Assembly: GCF_004348985.1 (NCBI RefSeq)
Contig: NZ_SMKW01000057.1
Span: forward strand, 1 to 61,684
Direction of reading: 5' to 3'
Length of the DNA stretch: 61,684 nt
Source: Saccharopolyspora elongata
Lineage (GTDB): Bacteria; Actinomycetota; Actinomycetes; Mycobacteriales; Pseudonocardiaceae
Shown here: positions 16,032 to 24,760 of the stretch, piece by piece
Position numbering within the stretch: position 1 is the stretch's first letter
How the letters are laid out: each line of letters starts with the position of its first letter
Program-made: the position numbers and the translations under genes
Notes under the pieces: generated by a model
What the model saw: the letters and a program-made list of their open reading frames with translations, nothing else
What the model was told of the DNA's origin: nothing
The model's database searches: none

Positions 16032-17279
16032 TCAGCAGGCCGCCGCGCCGCCGAGCGCGCCGGTGCGGAAGGCTTCGAGCCGGGCGAATCCGGTCAGCGA
16101 GTTCGTGCCCTGCGCGTCGCGGGCGACGTCGTCGGACTCGAGCACGACCGCAACGGCCTCGTCGAGGTCGCCTTGCGACAGACCCGGCTGCGTGACGGTG
16201 TATGCGCCGGTCAGGCACATGATCTGCGTGCTCGCGGTGGCTCCGGTGGTGGGGCGGCCGAGTTCGGTCAGCGCGGCGAGCGAGAAGCGGGAAGCGAGCA
16301 GCGTCGTGGCTGCTTGGTCGCCGATCTTGCGGTGCGGTTCGGTGATCGCCGCGCGATCGATGGAGATCGCGGACGGCTGCGCGCAGAACGTGGCAGGGCC
16401 GGTCGCTCCGGGACAGGCAGGCGTCGAACGGACCTGCGGCGCGGTCCAGCGCCCGCCGCGCTGGGCGACGAGATCACCGAAGTAGCCGGAAATCCGGTCG
16501 GCGCGCAGTGCTTCGTCCAGCGGTTTGTTCGCATCGTCCGGGTCCGGCGCTGCCAGCGATGTCCCCGTCACGTCGGCGCAGCGTCGCGCGCCGTCGCGAA
16601 AACCGCTCTGGAACGCCGAAACGCGGTCGAAGGCAGTGCCGTGCGCCGCAGTGCTGCTCGTGCTCGCCGGGTCGCGGAAGACGACGATCGCGCGCAATGC
16701 CCGGTCCAGCTGCTCCGGGTTGATGCGCAGGTGCTCGGCGTGGCCGTCGACGACCCAGCGGATGAACGAACCCGAGTAGCAGTCGGCCATCGCTTCGAGG
16801 CGCACCGAGGCGTCGTCGACATCCATCCCGGCGCGCTGCTGCACCGCGTGGCCGATCTCGTGCGCGAGAACCACTACGACCGATGCGTCGCCGTAGTGCT
16901 CCCGCAGCACCGGGAGCAGCGCTGCGCGGTCCCAGGCGATCGCATCGACGGTGGCGCAGTAGTACGCGTTGCCTTCGATGTCCTTCACATCGGTCGCGCA
17001 CGGTGGCGGGGCACCGGTGCCGTTGGTGTCGACCGAGAAGAACCCGCCGTCCAGGTCCCGCCAGGGCTTGCCGAACACCGCCGGGTACTGCGCGGCCCAG
17101 AAGCGCTGCACGTCGGTGACCACCGTGGCCGCGAGCCGGTCGGCGTCGCCGTGGTCGGTGCCGTGCACGAACGCCGGATCGACCGTGTGATCGGCCACAC
17201 GGGCGGGCTCGGGCGGTGCAGCCGTGCAACCGCCGGCGATCACCAAGATCACCAGCGCCACCAGTCCAATCGCGCGCAC
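16032..17279 (-). CDS. Second neutral zinc metallopeptidase-like lipoprotein
   Basis: 415 residues, paralog of the protein encoded at 14302-15780. The signal peptide ends at IAGGC (C18); HEIGH is at 140-144 (VLAHEIGHAVQQR) and the downstream LEAMADC gives E162 as third zinc-ligand candidate. Shared landmarks with the paralog include the YYC-ATVDAIAWDRAALLP region, AFDRVSAFQSGF and the C-terminal GFARLEAFRTG. The GTG at 17279 was chosen because it gives a compact lipoprotein signal and lies behind a GGGAAG site. It is divergent from glgP with an 88-base gap. Probably a duplication; roles unknown. Confidence 0.8.
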   Translation of the reverse strand: MRAIGLVALVILVIAGGCTAAPPEPARVADHTVDPAFVHGTDHGDADRLAATVVTDVQRFWAAQYPAVFGKPWRDLDGGFFSVDTNGTGAPPPCATDVKDIEGNAYYCATVDAIAWDRAALLPVLREHYGDASVVVVLAHEIGHAVQQRAGMDVDDASVRLEAMADCYSGSFIRWVVDGHAEHLRINPEQLDRALRAIVVFRDPASTSSTAAHGTAFDRVSAFQSGFRDGARRCADVTGTSLAAPDPDDANKPLDEALRADRISGYFGDLVAQRGGRWTAPQVRSTPACPGATGPATFCAQPSAISIDRAAITEPHRKIGDQAATTLLASRFSLAALTELGRPTTGATASTQIMCLTGAYTVTQPGLSQGDLDEAVAVVLESDDVARDAQGTNSLTGFARLEAFRTGALGGAAAC

Positions 17280-17367
17280 GACGCCAAGCTTCCCATCGGT
17301 CGCGGCCGCGGGCGGCGCTGGCACGTCCGCGGACGGGCCGCGGCGTGCCGAGATATGGTCCGCTGCT

Positions 17368-19923
17368 GTGAGAGCAGTCCACCGCTTCACCGTGCGAGCC
17401 CACCTGCCCGAGCAGCTGAGCGCGCTCGGCACGCTGGCGACCAACCTCCGCTGGGCCTGGCACCCGCCGACCCAGGACCTGTTCGCCGCGGTCGATCCGC
17501 AGGTGTGGTCCGCGGTGGGGGCGGACCCGCTGCGGCTGCTCGCCGAGGTGCCGGCCGAGCGGCTGCGGCAGCTGGCCGGCGACCAGGACTTCCTGGCGCG
17601 CACCCGGGCCGTCGACGACGACCTGCGCCGATACCTGGCGGTGCCGCGCTGGTACCAGCAGCGGCAGGACGAGGACGCCGGGCTGCCCACCTCGATCGCC
17701 TACTTCTCGATGGAGTTCGGCCTCACCGAGGCCCTGCCGAACTACTCCGGCGGCCTCGGGGTGCTGGCGGGCGACCACCTGAAGTCGGCCTCCGACCTCG
17801 GCGTGCCGATGATCGGCGTCGGGCTGCTGTACCGGTCCGGGTACTTCCGGCAGTCGCTGTCGGCGGAGGGCTGGCAGGTCGAGCACTACCCGGTGCTGGA
17901 TCCGCGCGGCCTGCCGCTGGAGATGCTGACCGAGCCGTCCGGGAAGCCGGTCCAGGTGCGGGTCGCAATGCCCGCTGGGCGCACCCTGCACGCGCGGATC
18001 TGGAAGGCGCAGGTCGGCCGGGTGCCGCTGCTGCTGCTGGACAGCGACCTGCCGGAGAACGACGACGACGACCTGCGCAAGACCACCGACCGGCTCTACG
18101 GCGGCGACGCGGCGCACCGGATCCGGCAGGAGATCCTGGCCGGCATCGGCGGCATGCGCGCGGTCCGCGCCTACTGCGAGCTGACCGGCCACCCGCAACC
18201 CGAGGTGTTCCACACCAACGAGGGCCACGCCGGGTTCCTGGGCCTGGAGCGGGCCCGCGAGCTGCAGGAGGACCCGGGGCTGCAGTTCGACCAGGCGGTG
18301 GCCGCGGTGCGGGCCGGGACGGTGTTCACCACCCACACCCCGGTTCCGGCCGGGATCGACCGCTTCCCGGTGGATCTGGTCCGGCACTACTTCGGCGACG
18401 GCTCGGCGCAGGCCCTGCTGCCCGGCGTGCCCACGGATCGGGTGCTCGCGCTGGGAGCCGAGGACAACCCGGGCATGTTCAACATGGCCCACATGGGGCT
18501 GCGGCTCGCGCAACGCGCCAATGGCGTCTCCGAGCTGCACGGCGAGGTCATCCGCAAGATGTTCCGCAACCTGTGGCCGGGCTTCGGCGTCGCGGAGGTC
18601 CCGATCCGCTCGGTCACCAACGGGGTGCACGGCCCGACCTGGTCGGCGCGGGAACTCGGCAAGCTGATCGGCGAGTCCGAAATGGACAGCGGCGCCGGGT
18701 TGCGCGGCATCGAGCCGGTCAGCGACTCGCTGCTGTGGGAACTGCGCTGCTCGCTGCGCCAGCGGCTGGTCGACGAGGTGCGCAGGCGGCTGCGCACCGC
18801 GTGGCTGCGACGCGGCGCCTCGGACCTGGAACTCGGTTGGTGCGACACGGTTTTCGACCCGGACGTGCTCACGATCGGCTTCGCCCGCCGGGTGCCGACC
18901 TACAAGCGGGCCACGCTGATGCTGCGCGACACCGAGCGGCTGCGGGAGCTGCTGCTCGACGCGGAACGCCCGGTGCAGATCGTGGTCGCGGGGAAGTCGC
19001 ACCCGGCGGACGAGGGCGGGAAGGCGATGATCCAGCGGATCGTGCGCTTCGCCGACCAGGCCGACGTGCGGCACCGCATCGTGTTCCTGCCGGACTACGA
19101 CATGTCGCTGGCCAAGTACCTGGTGTCGGGTTGCGACGTGTGGCTGAACAACCCCGTGCGGCCGCTGGAGGCGTGTGGCACCTCGGGGATGAAGGCGGCG
19201 CTCAACGGCGGCCTGAACCTGTCGGTGCGGGACGGCTGGTGGGACGAGATGTTCGACGGCCACAACGGCTGGGCGATCCCGAACGCCGACGGCGTCAGCG
19301 ACCCGAACCGGCGCGACGACCTGGAGTCCGCCGCCCTGTACGAGCTGATCTCCGACCACGTGGCCCCGATGTTCTACGAGCGCAACACCGACGGCGTGCC
19401 GGGCAAGTGGATGTCGATGGTGCGGCACACCCTGGCGACGCTGGGGCCGCGCGTGCAGGCGTCCCGGATGATCCGCGAGTACGTCGACAACCACTACACC
19501 CCGGCCGCCCGGTCGGTGCGGGCCGTGTCGGCGGACGACTACCGCGGGGCGCGGGAGATCGCGGACTACCGCGCCCGGCTGCAGGCGGCCTGGACCTGGG
19601 TGCGGATCAGCGACACCGAGATGTCCGTCGACGACGGCGGCACGCCGCTGCTCGGCGGGCAGGTCACGGTGCGGGCGCGGGTCGACCTGGCCGGGCTCGA
19701 TCCGTCCGATGTGGACGTCGAGGTCGTCGTGGGGCGAGTGGACGACTCCGACGTGCTGCACGACTTCGTCACCGCGTCGATGCGGCCGGCGGAGGGCGGC
19801 CGCTACGAGGCGGCCGTGACCCTGCCGCACGCCGGCCCGGCGGGCTACACCGTCCGGGTCCTGCCCCGGCACCCGCTGCTGTCCGGCCCGGCCGAGCTGG
19901 GCAAGGTCGTCCTGGCCGGCTGA
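17368..19923 (+). CDS. glgP: Alpha-glucan (glycogen/maltodextrin) phosphorylase
   Basis: Glycosyltransferase family 35 enzyme that releases glucose-1-phosphate from glycogen or maltodextrin ends. 851 residues, the size of the actinobacterial GlgP group (Rv1328-like), which carries an extra N-terminal segment (HLPEQLSALGTLATNLRWAW). Conserved stretches: GLGVLAGDHLKSASDLG, HTNEGHAGFL, and the pyridoxal-phosphate lysine K609 in EACGTSGMKAALNGG. GTG 17368 begins right before the conserved RFTVRAHLPEQL. The stop codon is built into a perfect hairpin. No other glycogen genes are adjacent. Confidence 0.94.
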   Translation: MRAVHRFTVRAHLPEQLSALGTLATNLRWAWHPPTQDLFAAVDPQVWSAVGADPLRLLAEVPAERLRQLAGDQDFLARTRAVDDDLRRYLAVPRWYQQRQDEDAGLPTSIAYFSMEFGLTEALPNYSGGLGVLAGDHLKSASDLGVPMIGVGLLYRSGYFRQSLSAEGWQVEHYPVLDPRGLPLEMLTEPSGKPVQVRVAMPAGRTLHARIWKAQVGRVPLLLLDSDLPENDDDDLRKTTDRLYGGDAAHRIRQEILAGIGGMRAVRAYCELTGHPQPEVFHTNEGHAGFLGLERARELQEDPGLQFDQAVAAVRAGTVFTTHTPVPAGIDRFPVDLVRHYFGDGSAQALLPGVPTDRVLALGAEDNPGMFNMAHMGLRLAQRANGVSELHGEVIRKMFRNLWPGFGVAEVPIRSVTNGVHGPTWSARELGKLIGESEMDSGAGLRGIEPVSDSLLWELRCSLRQRLVDEVRRRLRTAWLRRGASDLELGWCDTVFDPDVLTIGFARRVPTYKRATLMLRDTERLRELLLDAERPVQIVVAGKSHPADEGGKAMIQRIVRFADQADVRHRIVFLPDYDMSLAKYLVSGCDVWLNNPVRPLEACGTSGMKAALNGGLNLSVRDGWWDEMFDGHNGWAIPNADGVSDPNRRDDLESAALYELISDHVAPMFYERNTDGVPGKWMSMVRHTLATLGPRVQASRMIREYVDNHYTPAARSVRAVSADDYRGAREIADYRARLQAAWTWVRISDTEMSVDDGGTPLLGGQVTVRARVDLAGLDPSDVDVEVVVGRVDDSDVLHDFVTASMRPAEGGRYEAAVTLPHAGPAGYTVRVLPRHPLLSGPAELGKVVLAG

Positions 19924-19971
19924 CCCGTGAGCGTTTCGGGGCGCCATAGCACCCCGAAACGCTCACGGGTC
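19922..19971. terminator. Perfect 20-bp gene-end hairpin with GCCAT loop
   Basis: Arms 19922-19941 and 19952-19971 are perfectly complementary; the 10-base loop is CGCCATAGCA. It overlaps the glgP stop and lies 8 bases from the convergent MFS stop. No T-run follows, so it is a strong stem acting on both strands rather than a classic intrinsic terminator. Related to hairpins at 47654 and 56086. Confidence 0.8.
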
Positions 19972-19979
19972 GGCTCAGG

Positions 19980-21185
19980 TCACGCTTCTGCCCGGACCGG
20001 CACCGGGGTTTCGTCCACGCTGACGCCCGGCGCGTGCTGAGACCGGCGCTGCAGGTAGCCGGCCCACACCGCGGCCAGCAGGCCCGCCGCGCCGATCGCG
20101 GCGCCCACCCAGGCCACCGAGGCGAAGCCGAACCCGGCGCTGATGGCCATGCCGCCCAGCATCGGCGCGAGCGTGTTGCCGATGTTGAACGCCGAGGTGT
20201 TGACGGCTCCCACGAGCGTCGGGGCCCCGGGTGCGAGGGTGAACGCCCGCGACTGCAGGGCCGGGTTGGTGACGAACCCGCCGACGCCCAGGACGAAGAC
20301 GAGGATGGTGGTGGTGATCGCGTTGCCCGCCGTGACGGCGAGGAGCGCGGAGGCGATCACCAGGGTGCCGAGGCCGACGAGGAGCGTGCCGACCGGGCGC
20401 GCCTGCGCGGTGCGCCCGCCGATCGTCATGCCGATCAGGCCGCCCAGCCCGAACAGCGCCAGCTCGGCGGGAACCCACGCCTCGGGCAGCCCGGTCACCT
20501 CGGTCAGCACCGGAGCGAGGTAGCTGAAGGTCACGATGACCGCGCCGAAGGCGAAGGTCGTGATCGCGTACGACAGCCACAGCTGGGGTCGGGCCATCGC
20601 GCGCAGTTCGGCTGCGGCGCTGCTGGGCTGCTCGGGCGAGGCCGCGTCGTGGATGGTGAACAGCGAGCACACCAGGCTCACCGCCGTGAGGACGGCGACG
20701 GCCCAGAACACCGCTCGCCAGCCGGCGAGCTGGCTGAGGACGGTGCCCGCCGGAACCCCGACGATGGTGGCGAGGGTCAGGCCGCCCGCGACGATCGCGA
20801 CGGCCCGGCTCCTGGCGCCGGGCGGCACGAGGCTGACGGCGGCGGCCACCGCGACGCCCCAGAACCCCGCGTAGGACAGGGCGCTCACGATGCGGGTGGC
20901 CATCAGCACCCCGTAGCCGGGAGCCAGCGCGCCGACGATGTGCGCGGCGATGAAGACGCCTTGCAGCGCCACCAGCGCTTTCCGGCGCGGCCAGCGGATG
21001 GTCGCGATGGCCAGCAGCGGGGCGCCGACGACCATGCCGACGGCGAACGCGGAGATCAGCAGGCCCGCGTCCGGGATGGACACGCCGAGATCTGCGGCCA
21101 TGCCGGGCAGCAGCCCCGAGAGCATGAACTCCGAGGTTCCCTGGGTGAAGATGCCCAGGCCGAGGATGTAGACGGCAAGGGGCAT
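19980..21185 (-). CDS. MFS drug efflux transporter, Cmx/CmrA type
   Basis: 401 residues with 12 predicted membrane helices. The N-terminus (LGIFTQGTSEFMLSGLLPGM, then GVSIPDAGLLISAFAVGM) is close to the chloramphenicol exporters Cmx/CmrA of actinobacteria, drug:proton antiporters of the DHA1 family. Motif A-like loop RWPRRKALV is after helix 2. Divergently paired with a TetR gene, with palindromes in between, so probably derepressed by its substrate. Chloramphenicol as substrate is only inferred from similarity. Confidence 0.85.
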   Translation of the reverse strand: MPLAVYILGLGIFTQGTSEFMLSGLLPGMAADLGVSIPDAGLLISAFAVGMVVGAPLLAIATIRWPRRKALVALQGVFIAAHIVGALAPGYGVLMATRIVSALSYAGFWGVAVAAAVSLVPPGARSRAVAIVAGGLTLATIVGVPAGTVLSQLAGWRAVFWAVAVLTAVSLVCSLFTIHDAASPEQPSSAAAELRAMARPQLWLSYAITTFAFGAVIVTFSYLAPVLTEVTGLPEAWVPAELALFGLGGLIGMTIGGRTAQARPVGTLLVGLGTLVIASALLAVTAGNAITTTILVFVLGVGGFVTNPALQSRAFTLAPGAPTLVGAVNTSAFNIGNTLAPMLGGMAISAGFGFASVAWVGAAIGAAGLLAAVWAGYLQRRSQHAPGVSVDETPVPVRAEA

Positions 21186-21238
21186 GGACGGTCCTCCAAC
21201 GAGTCGGTGATCACTGCCGGGCCGACGCTAGCAATGTT

Positions 21239-21289
21239 TTGAAGCGGTCGATTCAAAATGTGACCGAGGTTTCGTTGCGATCGCTTCAA
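21239..21289. promoter_or_regulatory. Putative TetR operators between MFS and TetR genes
   Basis: An 18-bp imperfect palindrome TTGAAGCGGTCGATTCAA at 21239-21256 and a second site at 21272-21289 that keeps one arm (CGATCGCTTCAA) but has a degenerate left arm. They are 33 bases apart and sit 19-69 bases before the TetR start. Confidence 0.65.
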
Positions 21290-21307
21290 AACTGCTACGG
21301 TGGGGGC

Positions 21308-21886
21308 ATGGCCCGGCCGAGGAAGTTCGACGACGCCCGCGTCCTCGACGCCGCGATGGACACGTTCTGGCGCAACGGGTACGAGGCGACGTCGACCCGG
21401 GACCTGAGCGACCGCACCGAACTGGGGCCGTCGAGCCTCTACAACGCGTTCGGCGACAAGCACCAGCTGTACCTGAAGTCGTTGCGCAAGTACTACGAGA
21501 CCGCCACCGCGGAACAGGCCGCGGTGCTGCAAGGTCCGGGGCCGGTCAAGGACAGGGTGCGGGAACTGCTGGCCGACGCGATCGACGCCGACCTCTCCGG
21601 GACCGACCGGCCGGGCTGCTTCGCGATCAACGCGGCCATCGAGCGCGCGAGCTCGGACCCGGACGTCCGCGCCGAGGTGCGGCGGAACTTCGCGGCGGTC
21701 GAGGAAGCGCTGCGCGAAACCCTCGCGCACGGACAGCGCTCCGGCGAGATCGACCCGACGCGCGACGCGGAAACCCTGGCGCGCCAAGTGCTCAGCACGT
21801 ACTACGGGCTGCGCGTCCTGGCCCGGGTCCAAGACGACCGCCAGGTGCTGATGAGCATCGTGGAGAACCTGCTGGACGGGCTCTGA
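21308..21886 (+). CDS. TetR-family regulator paired with the Cmx-like exporter
   Basis: 192 residues. The N-terminal helix-turn-helix (residues 1-55: RPRKFDDARVLDAAMDTFW, then SLYNAFGDKHQLYLKSL) matches the TetR subgroup around AcrR-like regulators with C-terminal TetR_C domain. The ATG at 21308 directly precedes the family start MARPRKF. Divergent from the exporter gene and separated by tandem palindromes, the standard layout of a local efflux repressor. Confidence 0.9.
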   Translation: MARPRKFDDARVLDAAMDTFWRNGYEATSTRDLSDRTELGPSSLYNAFGDKHQLYLKSLRKYYETATAEQAAVLQGPGPVKDRVRELLADAIDADLSGTDRPGCFAINAAIERASSDPDVRAEVRRNFAAVEEALRETLAHGQRSGEIDPTRDAETLARQVLSTYYGLRVLARVQDDRQVLMSIVENLLDGL

Positions 21887-22148
21887 CCGCCAACATGTTG
21901 CCGGCCGGTTCGCCGATTTCGACGTGGATGCCGCCGATCCCGGCGAAGCGTTCGCGATCTGGCACCGGGAGTGCGTGCGATCCCGGGAGATCGTGTCCGC
22001 CGCCGAATCCCTCGACGCCACTTGTGAATACCGCGGCGAGGTCATCTCGTTCCGCGACATCCTGGCGCACATGATCGAGGAATACGCGCGGCACAACGGG
22101 CACGCCGATCTGCTGCGTGAACGCATCGACGGAACCACCGGCGAATAG
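21885..22148 (+). pseudogene. 5'-truncated DUF664 (DinB-superfamily) gene remnant
   Basis: Reading in one frame to the stop at 22146-22148 gives GRFADFDVDAADPGEAF, SREIVSAAESLDATCEYRG and HMIEEYARHNGHADLLRER, which is the C-terminal half of DUF664 proteins (DinB-like four-helix metalloproteins, mycothiol-dependent transferase relatives). The usual N-terminal 80 residues with the first metal His are absent; upstream lies the end of the TetR gene in another frame. It could start at GTG 21924 as a 74-residue peptide, but this would lack half the fold. I read it as a decayed gene. Confidence 0.65.
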
Positions 22149-22200
22149 CGGTTCGTTCGTTCGCAACCAGCCGGTCGGCTGCGGGAGTACTGTTCGAATT

Positions 22201-22773
22201 GTGTCCCGCAACGCGGAATCCACCAGAGCCCGGATCTTCGGGGCGGCGGTCACCGAATTCGCCGCCCACGGCATCGCCGGTGCCCGCGTCGACCGGATCG
22301 CCAAGCGGGCGCGGGCGAACAAGCAGCTGATCTACGCCTACTTCGGCAGCAAGGACGCGCTGTTCTCGGCGGTGCTGGAACGAACGATGGACGCACTGGC
22401 CGCCGAAGTCCCGATCGAGGGCGACGACCTGCCCGGCTATGCCGACCGGCTCGCCGCCTACCACCTCGCGAACCCCCACGTGCTGCGCCTGCTGCTGTGG
22501 GAATCCCTGGAGCGCGGCGATTCCGGCGTCGTCACCGGCTCCGAACGCTGGGCGCACTACCGCGAGAAGGTGGCCAGCGTCCGCCGCGCCCAGGAAAGCG
22601 GAACGGCCACCGGCGAATTCGACGCGGGGATGCTCGGATTGCTCTCGATCGGCATGGTCGGCTGGCCGCTGGCCGTGCCGCAGCTGCGCCGCATGATGCT
22701 CGGCGACGCGGAGCCGGCGGATCTCCGGGCGGCGGCCCGCAAAGCCGTCGAGCGCCTCGCCGAACCGCGCTGA
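22201..22773 (+). CDS. TetR-family transcriptional regulator
   Basis: 190 residues. HTH at about 10-55 (STRARIFGAAVTEFAAHGI, ARVDRIAKRARANKQLIYAYFGSKDALF), ending in a ligand domain with the segment LLLWESLERGD typical of TetR_C_34/C_37-like groups. GTG 22201 gives the normal N-terminus; the frame is open upstream but without family sequence. Convergent with the GlxA-type gene, 11 bases between stops. No divergent partner: its target is not evident. Confidence 0.88.
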   Translation: MSRNAESTRARIFGAAVTEFAAHGIAGARVDRIAKRARANKQLIYAYFGSKDALFSAVLERTMDALAAEVPIEGDDLPGYADRLAAYHLANPHVLRLLLWESLERGDSGVVTGSERWAHYREKVASVRRAQESGTATGEFDAGMLGLLSIGMVGWPLAVPQLRRMMLGDAEPADLRAAARKAVERLAEPR

Positions 22774-22784
22774 TCCCGCGGGCT

Positions 22785-23723
22785 TCAGGCGCCGGCGCGG
22801 AAGGTGCGGCGGTAGGTCAGCGGAGCGACGCCGATCGCGGTGTGCAGGTGCTGGCGCAGGGACGCGGCCGTGGCGAAACCGACCTGGGCGGCGATCTCCT
22901 CGATCGGCAGATCGGTGGATTCGAGCAGGTGGCGGGCCCTGGCGACGCGCTGCTGGATGAGCCACCGGCCGGGGCTGAGCCCCACCTCGTTGCGGAACCG
23001 GCGGGCGAACGTGCGACCGCTCATCCGGGCGTGCTCGGCGAGGTCGGCCAGCGTCAGCGGCAGGTGGAGGTTCGCGGCCGCCCAATCCCGGGTCGGCGCG
23101 GTGCCCAGCTCGGACGGTTCGGGGACCGGCTGCTCGATGTACTGCGCCTGGCCGCCATCCCGCCACGGCGGCACGACGCACCTCCGCGCCACCTGGTTGG
23201 CCACCTCGCTGCCGTGGTCGGAGCGCACGATGTGCAGGCACACGTCGACCCCGGAGGCCGCGCCCGCGGAGGTCAGCACGTCGCCGTCGTCGACGAAGAG
23301 CACGTCCGGGTCGAGGAGCACGTTCGGGAACATCCGCCGGAACGGCTCGACCAGGAACCAGTGCGTGGTCGCCGGACGGCCGTCGAGCAGCCCGGCCGCG
23401 GCCAGCACGAACGCGCCGGTGCAGATCGACACGATTCGGGTGCCGGGACGGATGAGCGCCAGCGCATCGGCCACCGGCTGCGGCAGTTCGGTGGTCACCT
23501 CGGTGAGGTCGTACGGCGGGATCACGACGGTGTCGGCGGTGCTCAGCACCTCCGGGCCGTGCTCGACCGAGATCGTGAAGTCGGCGTCGCTGCGCACCGG
23601 GCCACCGTCGGCGGTGCAGGTCAGCACCTCGTACCGGCTGCCGGCGCTGCCGAAGATCCGCTTGGGAATGCCCAGCTCGAACGGGTACACGCCGTCGAGC
23701 GCCAGGACCACGACCCGATGCAT
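22785..23723 (-). CDS. GlxA-family AraC-type regulator (DJ-1/PfpI + AraC HTH)
   Basis: 312 residues. The N-terminal half is a DJ-1/PfpI-like sensor domain (VVVLALDGVYPFELGIP, and the nucleophile-elbow segment SICTGAFVLAAAGLL with Cys around 131). The C-terminal third carries two AraC helix-turn-helix motifs (TLADLAEHARMSGRTFARRF and IEEIAAQVGFATAASLRQHL). The group includes GlxA and regulators of amine or choline catabolism. Divergent, 70 bases, from an NADP-dependent oxidoreductase gene, which it probably controls. Confidence 0.9.
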   Translation of the reverse strand: MHRVVVLALDGVYPFELGIPKRIFGSAGSRYEVLTCTADGGPVRSDADFTISVEHGPEVLSTADTVVIPPYDLTEVTTELPQPVADALALIRPGTRIVSICTGAFVLAAAGLLDGRPATTHWFLVEPFRRMFPNVLLDPDVLFVDDGDVLTSAGAASGVDVCLHIVRSDHGSEVANQVARRCVVPPWRDGGQAQYIEQPVPEPSELGTAPTRDWAAANLHLPLTLADLAEHARMSGRTFARRFRNEVGLSPGRWLIQQRVARARHLLESTDLPIEEIAAQVGFATAASLRQHLHTAIGVAPLTYRRTFRAGA

Positions 23724-23793
23724 GGCACGATCCTATCGAATGTTGGCAATCAAGCCATTTCGTCGGGCTTGGCCGGGAGGCAGGCTGGAAGGC

Positions 23794-24744
23794 ATGAGTG
23801 AAGCCAGCAAGATGCGCGCCATCAGCCAGGACGTCCTCGGCGGACCCGAGGTGCTCCAGGAGGTGCGGCTCGACCGGCCGGTTCCGGGCCCGGGCGAGGT
23901 GCTGATCCGGGTGCGCGCTGCCGGGCTCAACCCGACGGACTGGAAGCACCGGGCGTACAAGGTGTTCCTCGGCGAACCGCCGCTCGTCCTCGGCTGGGAC
24001 GTCTCCGGCGTCGTCGAGGCCGTCGGGGTCGGCGTCACCCTGCACAAGCCGGGCGACGAGGTCTTCGGGATGCTGCCCTACCCGCACGGCGTCGGCTCCC
24101 ACGCCGAGTACGTGACCGGCCCGGCCCGGGCCTTCGTCCCCAAGCCGTCCAATGTGGACCACGTGCAGGCGGGAGCCATCCCGCTCGCCGCGCTGACGGC
24201 CTGGCAGGCCCTGGTGGACACGGCCCGCCTGCAGCCGGGGCAGCGCGTCCTGATCCACGCGGCCGCAGGCGGAGTCGGGCACTTCGCCGTGCAGATCGCC
24301 AAGGCGCGCGGCGCGCACGTGATCGGGACGGCCAGCGCGGGCAAGCACGAGTTCCTGCGCGGCCTCGGCGCCGACGAGCTGATCGACTACCAGGAGGTCG
24401 ATTTCGCGGACGTCGTCAGCGATGTCGACGTCGTGCTGGACCCGCTCGCAGGCGACACCCGCACCCGCTCACTGCGCACGCTCCGGCGCGGCGGCGTCCT
24501 CGTGTCGATCCTGCCGTTCGGGCGGGAAGAAGATGCTGCCGAAGCGGAGCGTCGCGGCGTGCGGGTGGAGCTGATGCTGGTCGAGGCGGACCAGGAGGGC
24601 ATGCGCGCCATCGCCGAACTCGTCGAGTCGGGCCGGCTGCGCCCGGAAATCGCCGGGGTGTTCCCGCTGGCGGACGCGGCCAAGGCCCACGCCCTCGGCG
24701 AAACCGGCCGCACCACTGGGAAGCTGGTGCTCGAGGTGGCGTGA
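23794..24744 (+). CDS. NADP-dependent quinone-reductase-like oxidoreductase (MDR family)
   Basis: 316 residues of the zinc-free medium-chain dehydrogenase type. N-terminal GroES-like domain (VPGPGEVLIRVRAAGLNPTD, then LGWDVSGVVEAVG), followed by the Rossmann fold with AAAGGVGHFAVQIAKARG as nucleotide-binding loop and VIGTAS. The catalytic zinc Cys/His set is missing, as expected for quinone reductases that reduce quinones or enones with NADPH in the cytoplasm. ATG 23794 is preceded by GGAAGG. Partner of the divergent GlxA-like regulator. Confidence 0.9.
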   Translation: MSEASKMRAISQDVLGGPEVLQEVRLDRPVPGPGEVLIRVRAAGLNPTDWKHRAYKVFLGEPPLVLGWDVSGVVEAVGVGVTLHKPGDEVFGMLPYPHGVGSHAEYVTGPARAFVPKPSNVDHVQAGAIPLAALTAWQALVDTARLQPGQRVLIHAAAGGVGHFAVQIAKARGAHVIGTASAGKHEFLRGLGADELIDYQEVDFADVVSDVDVVLDPLAGDTRTRSLRTLRRGGVLVSILPFGREEDAAEAERRGVRVELMLVEADQEGMRAIAELVESGRLRPEIAGVFPLADAAKAHALGETGRTTGKLVLEVA

Positions 24745-24760
24745 TCCGTTCTGGATGGGA

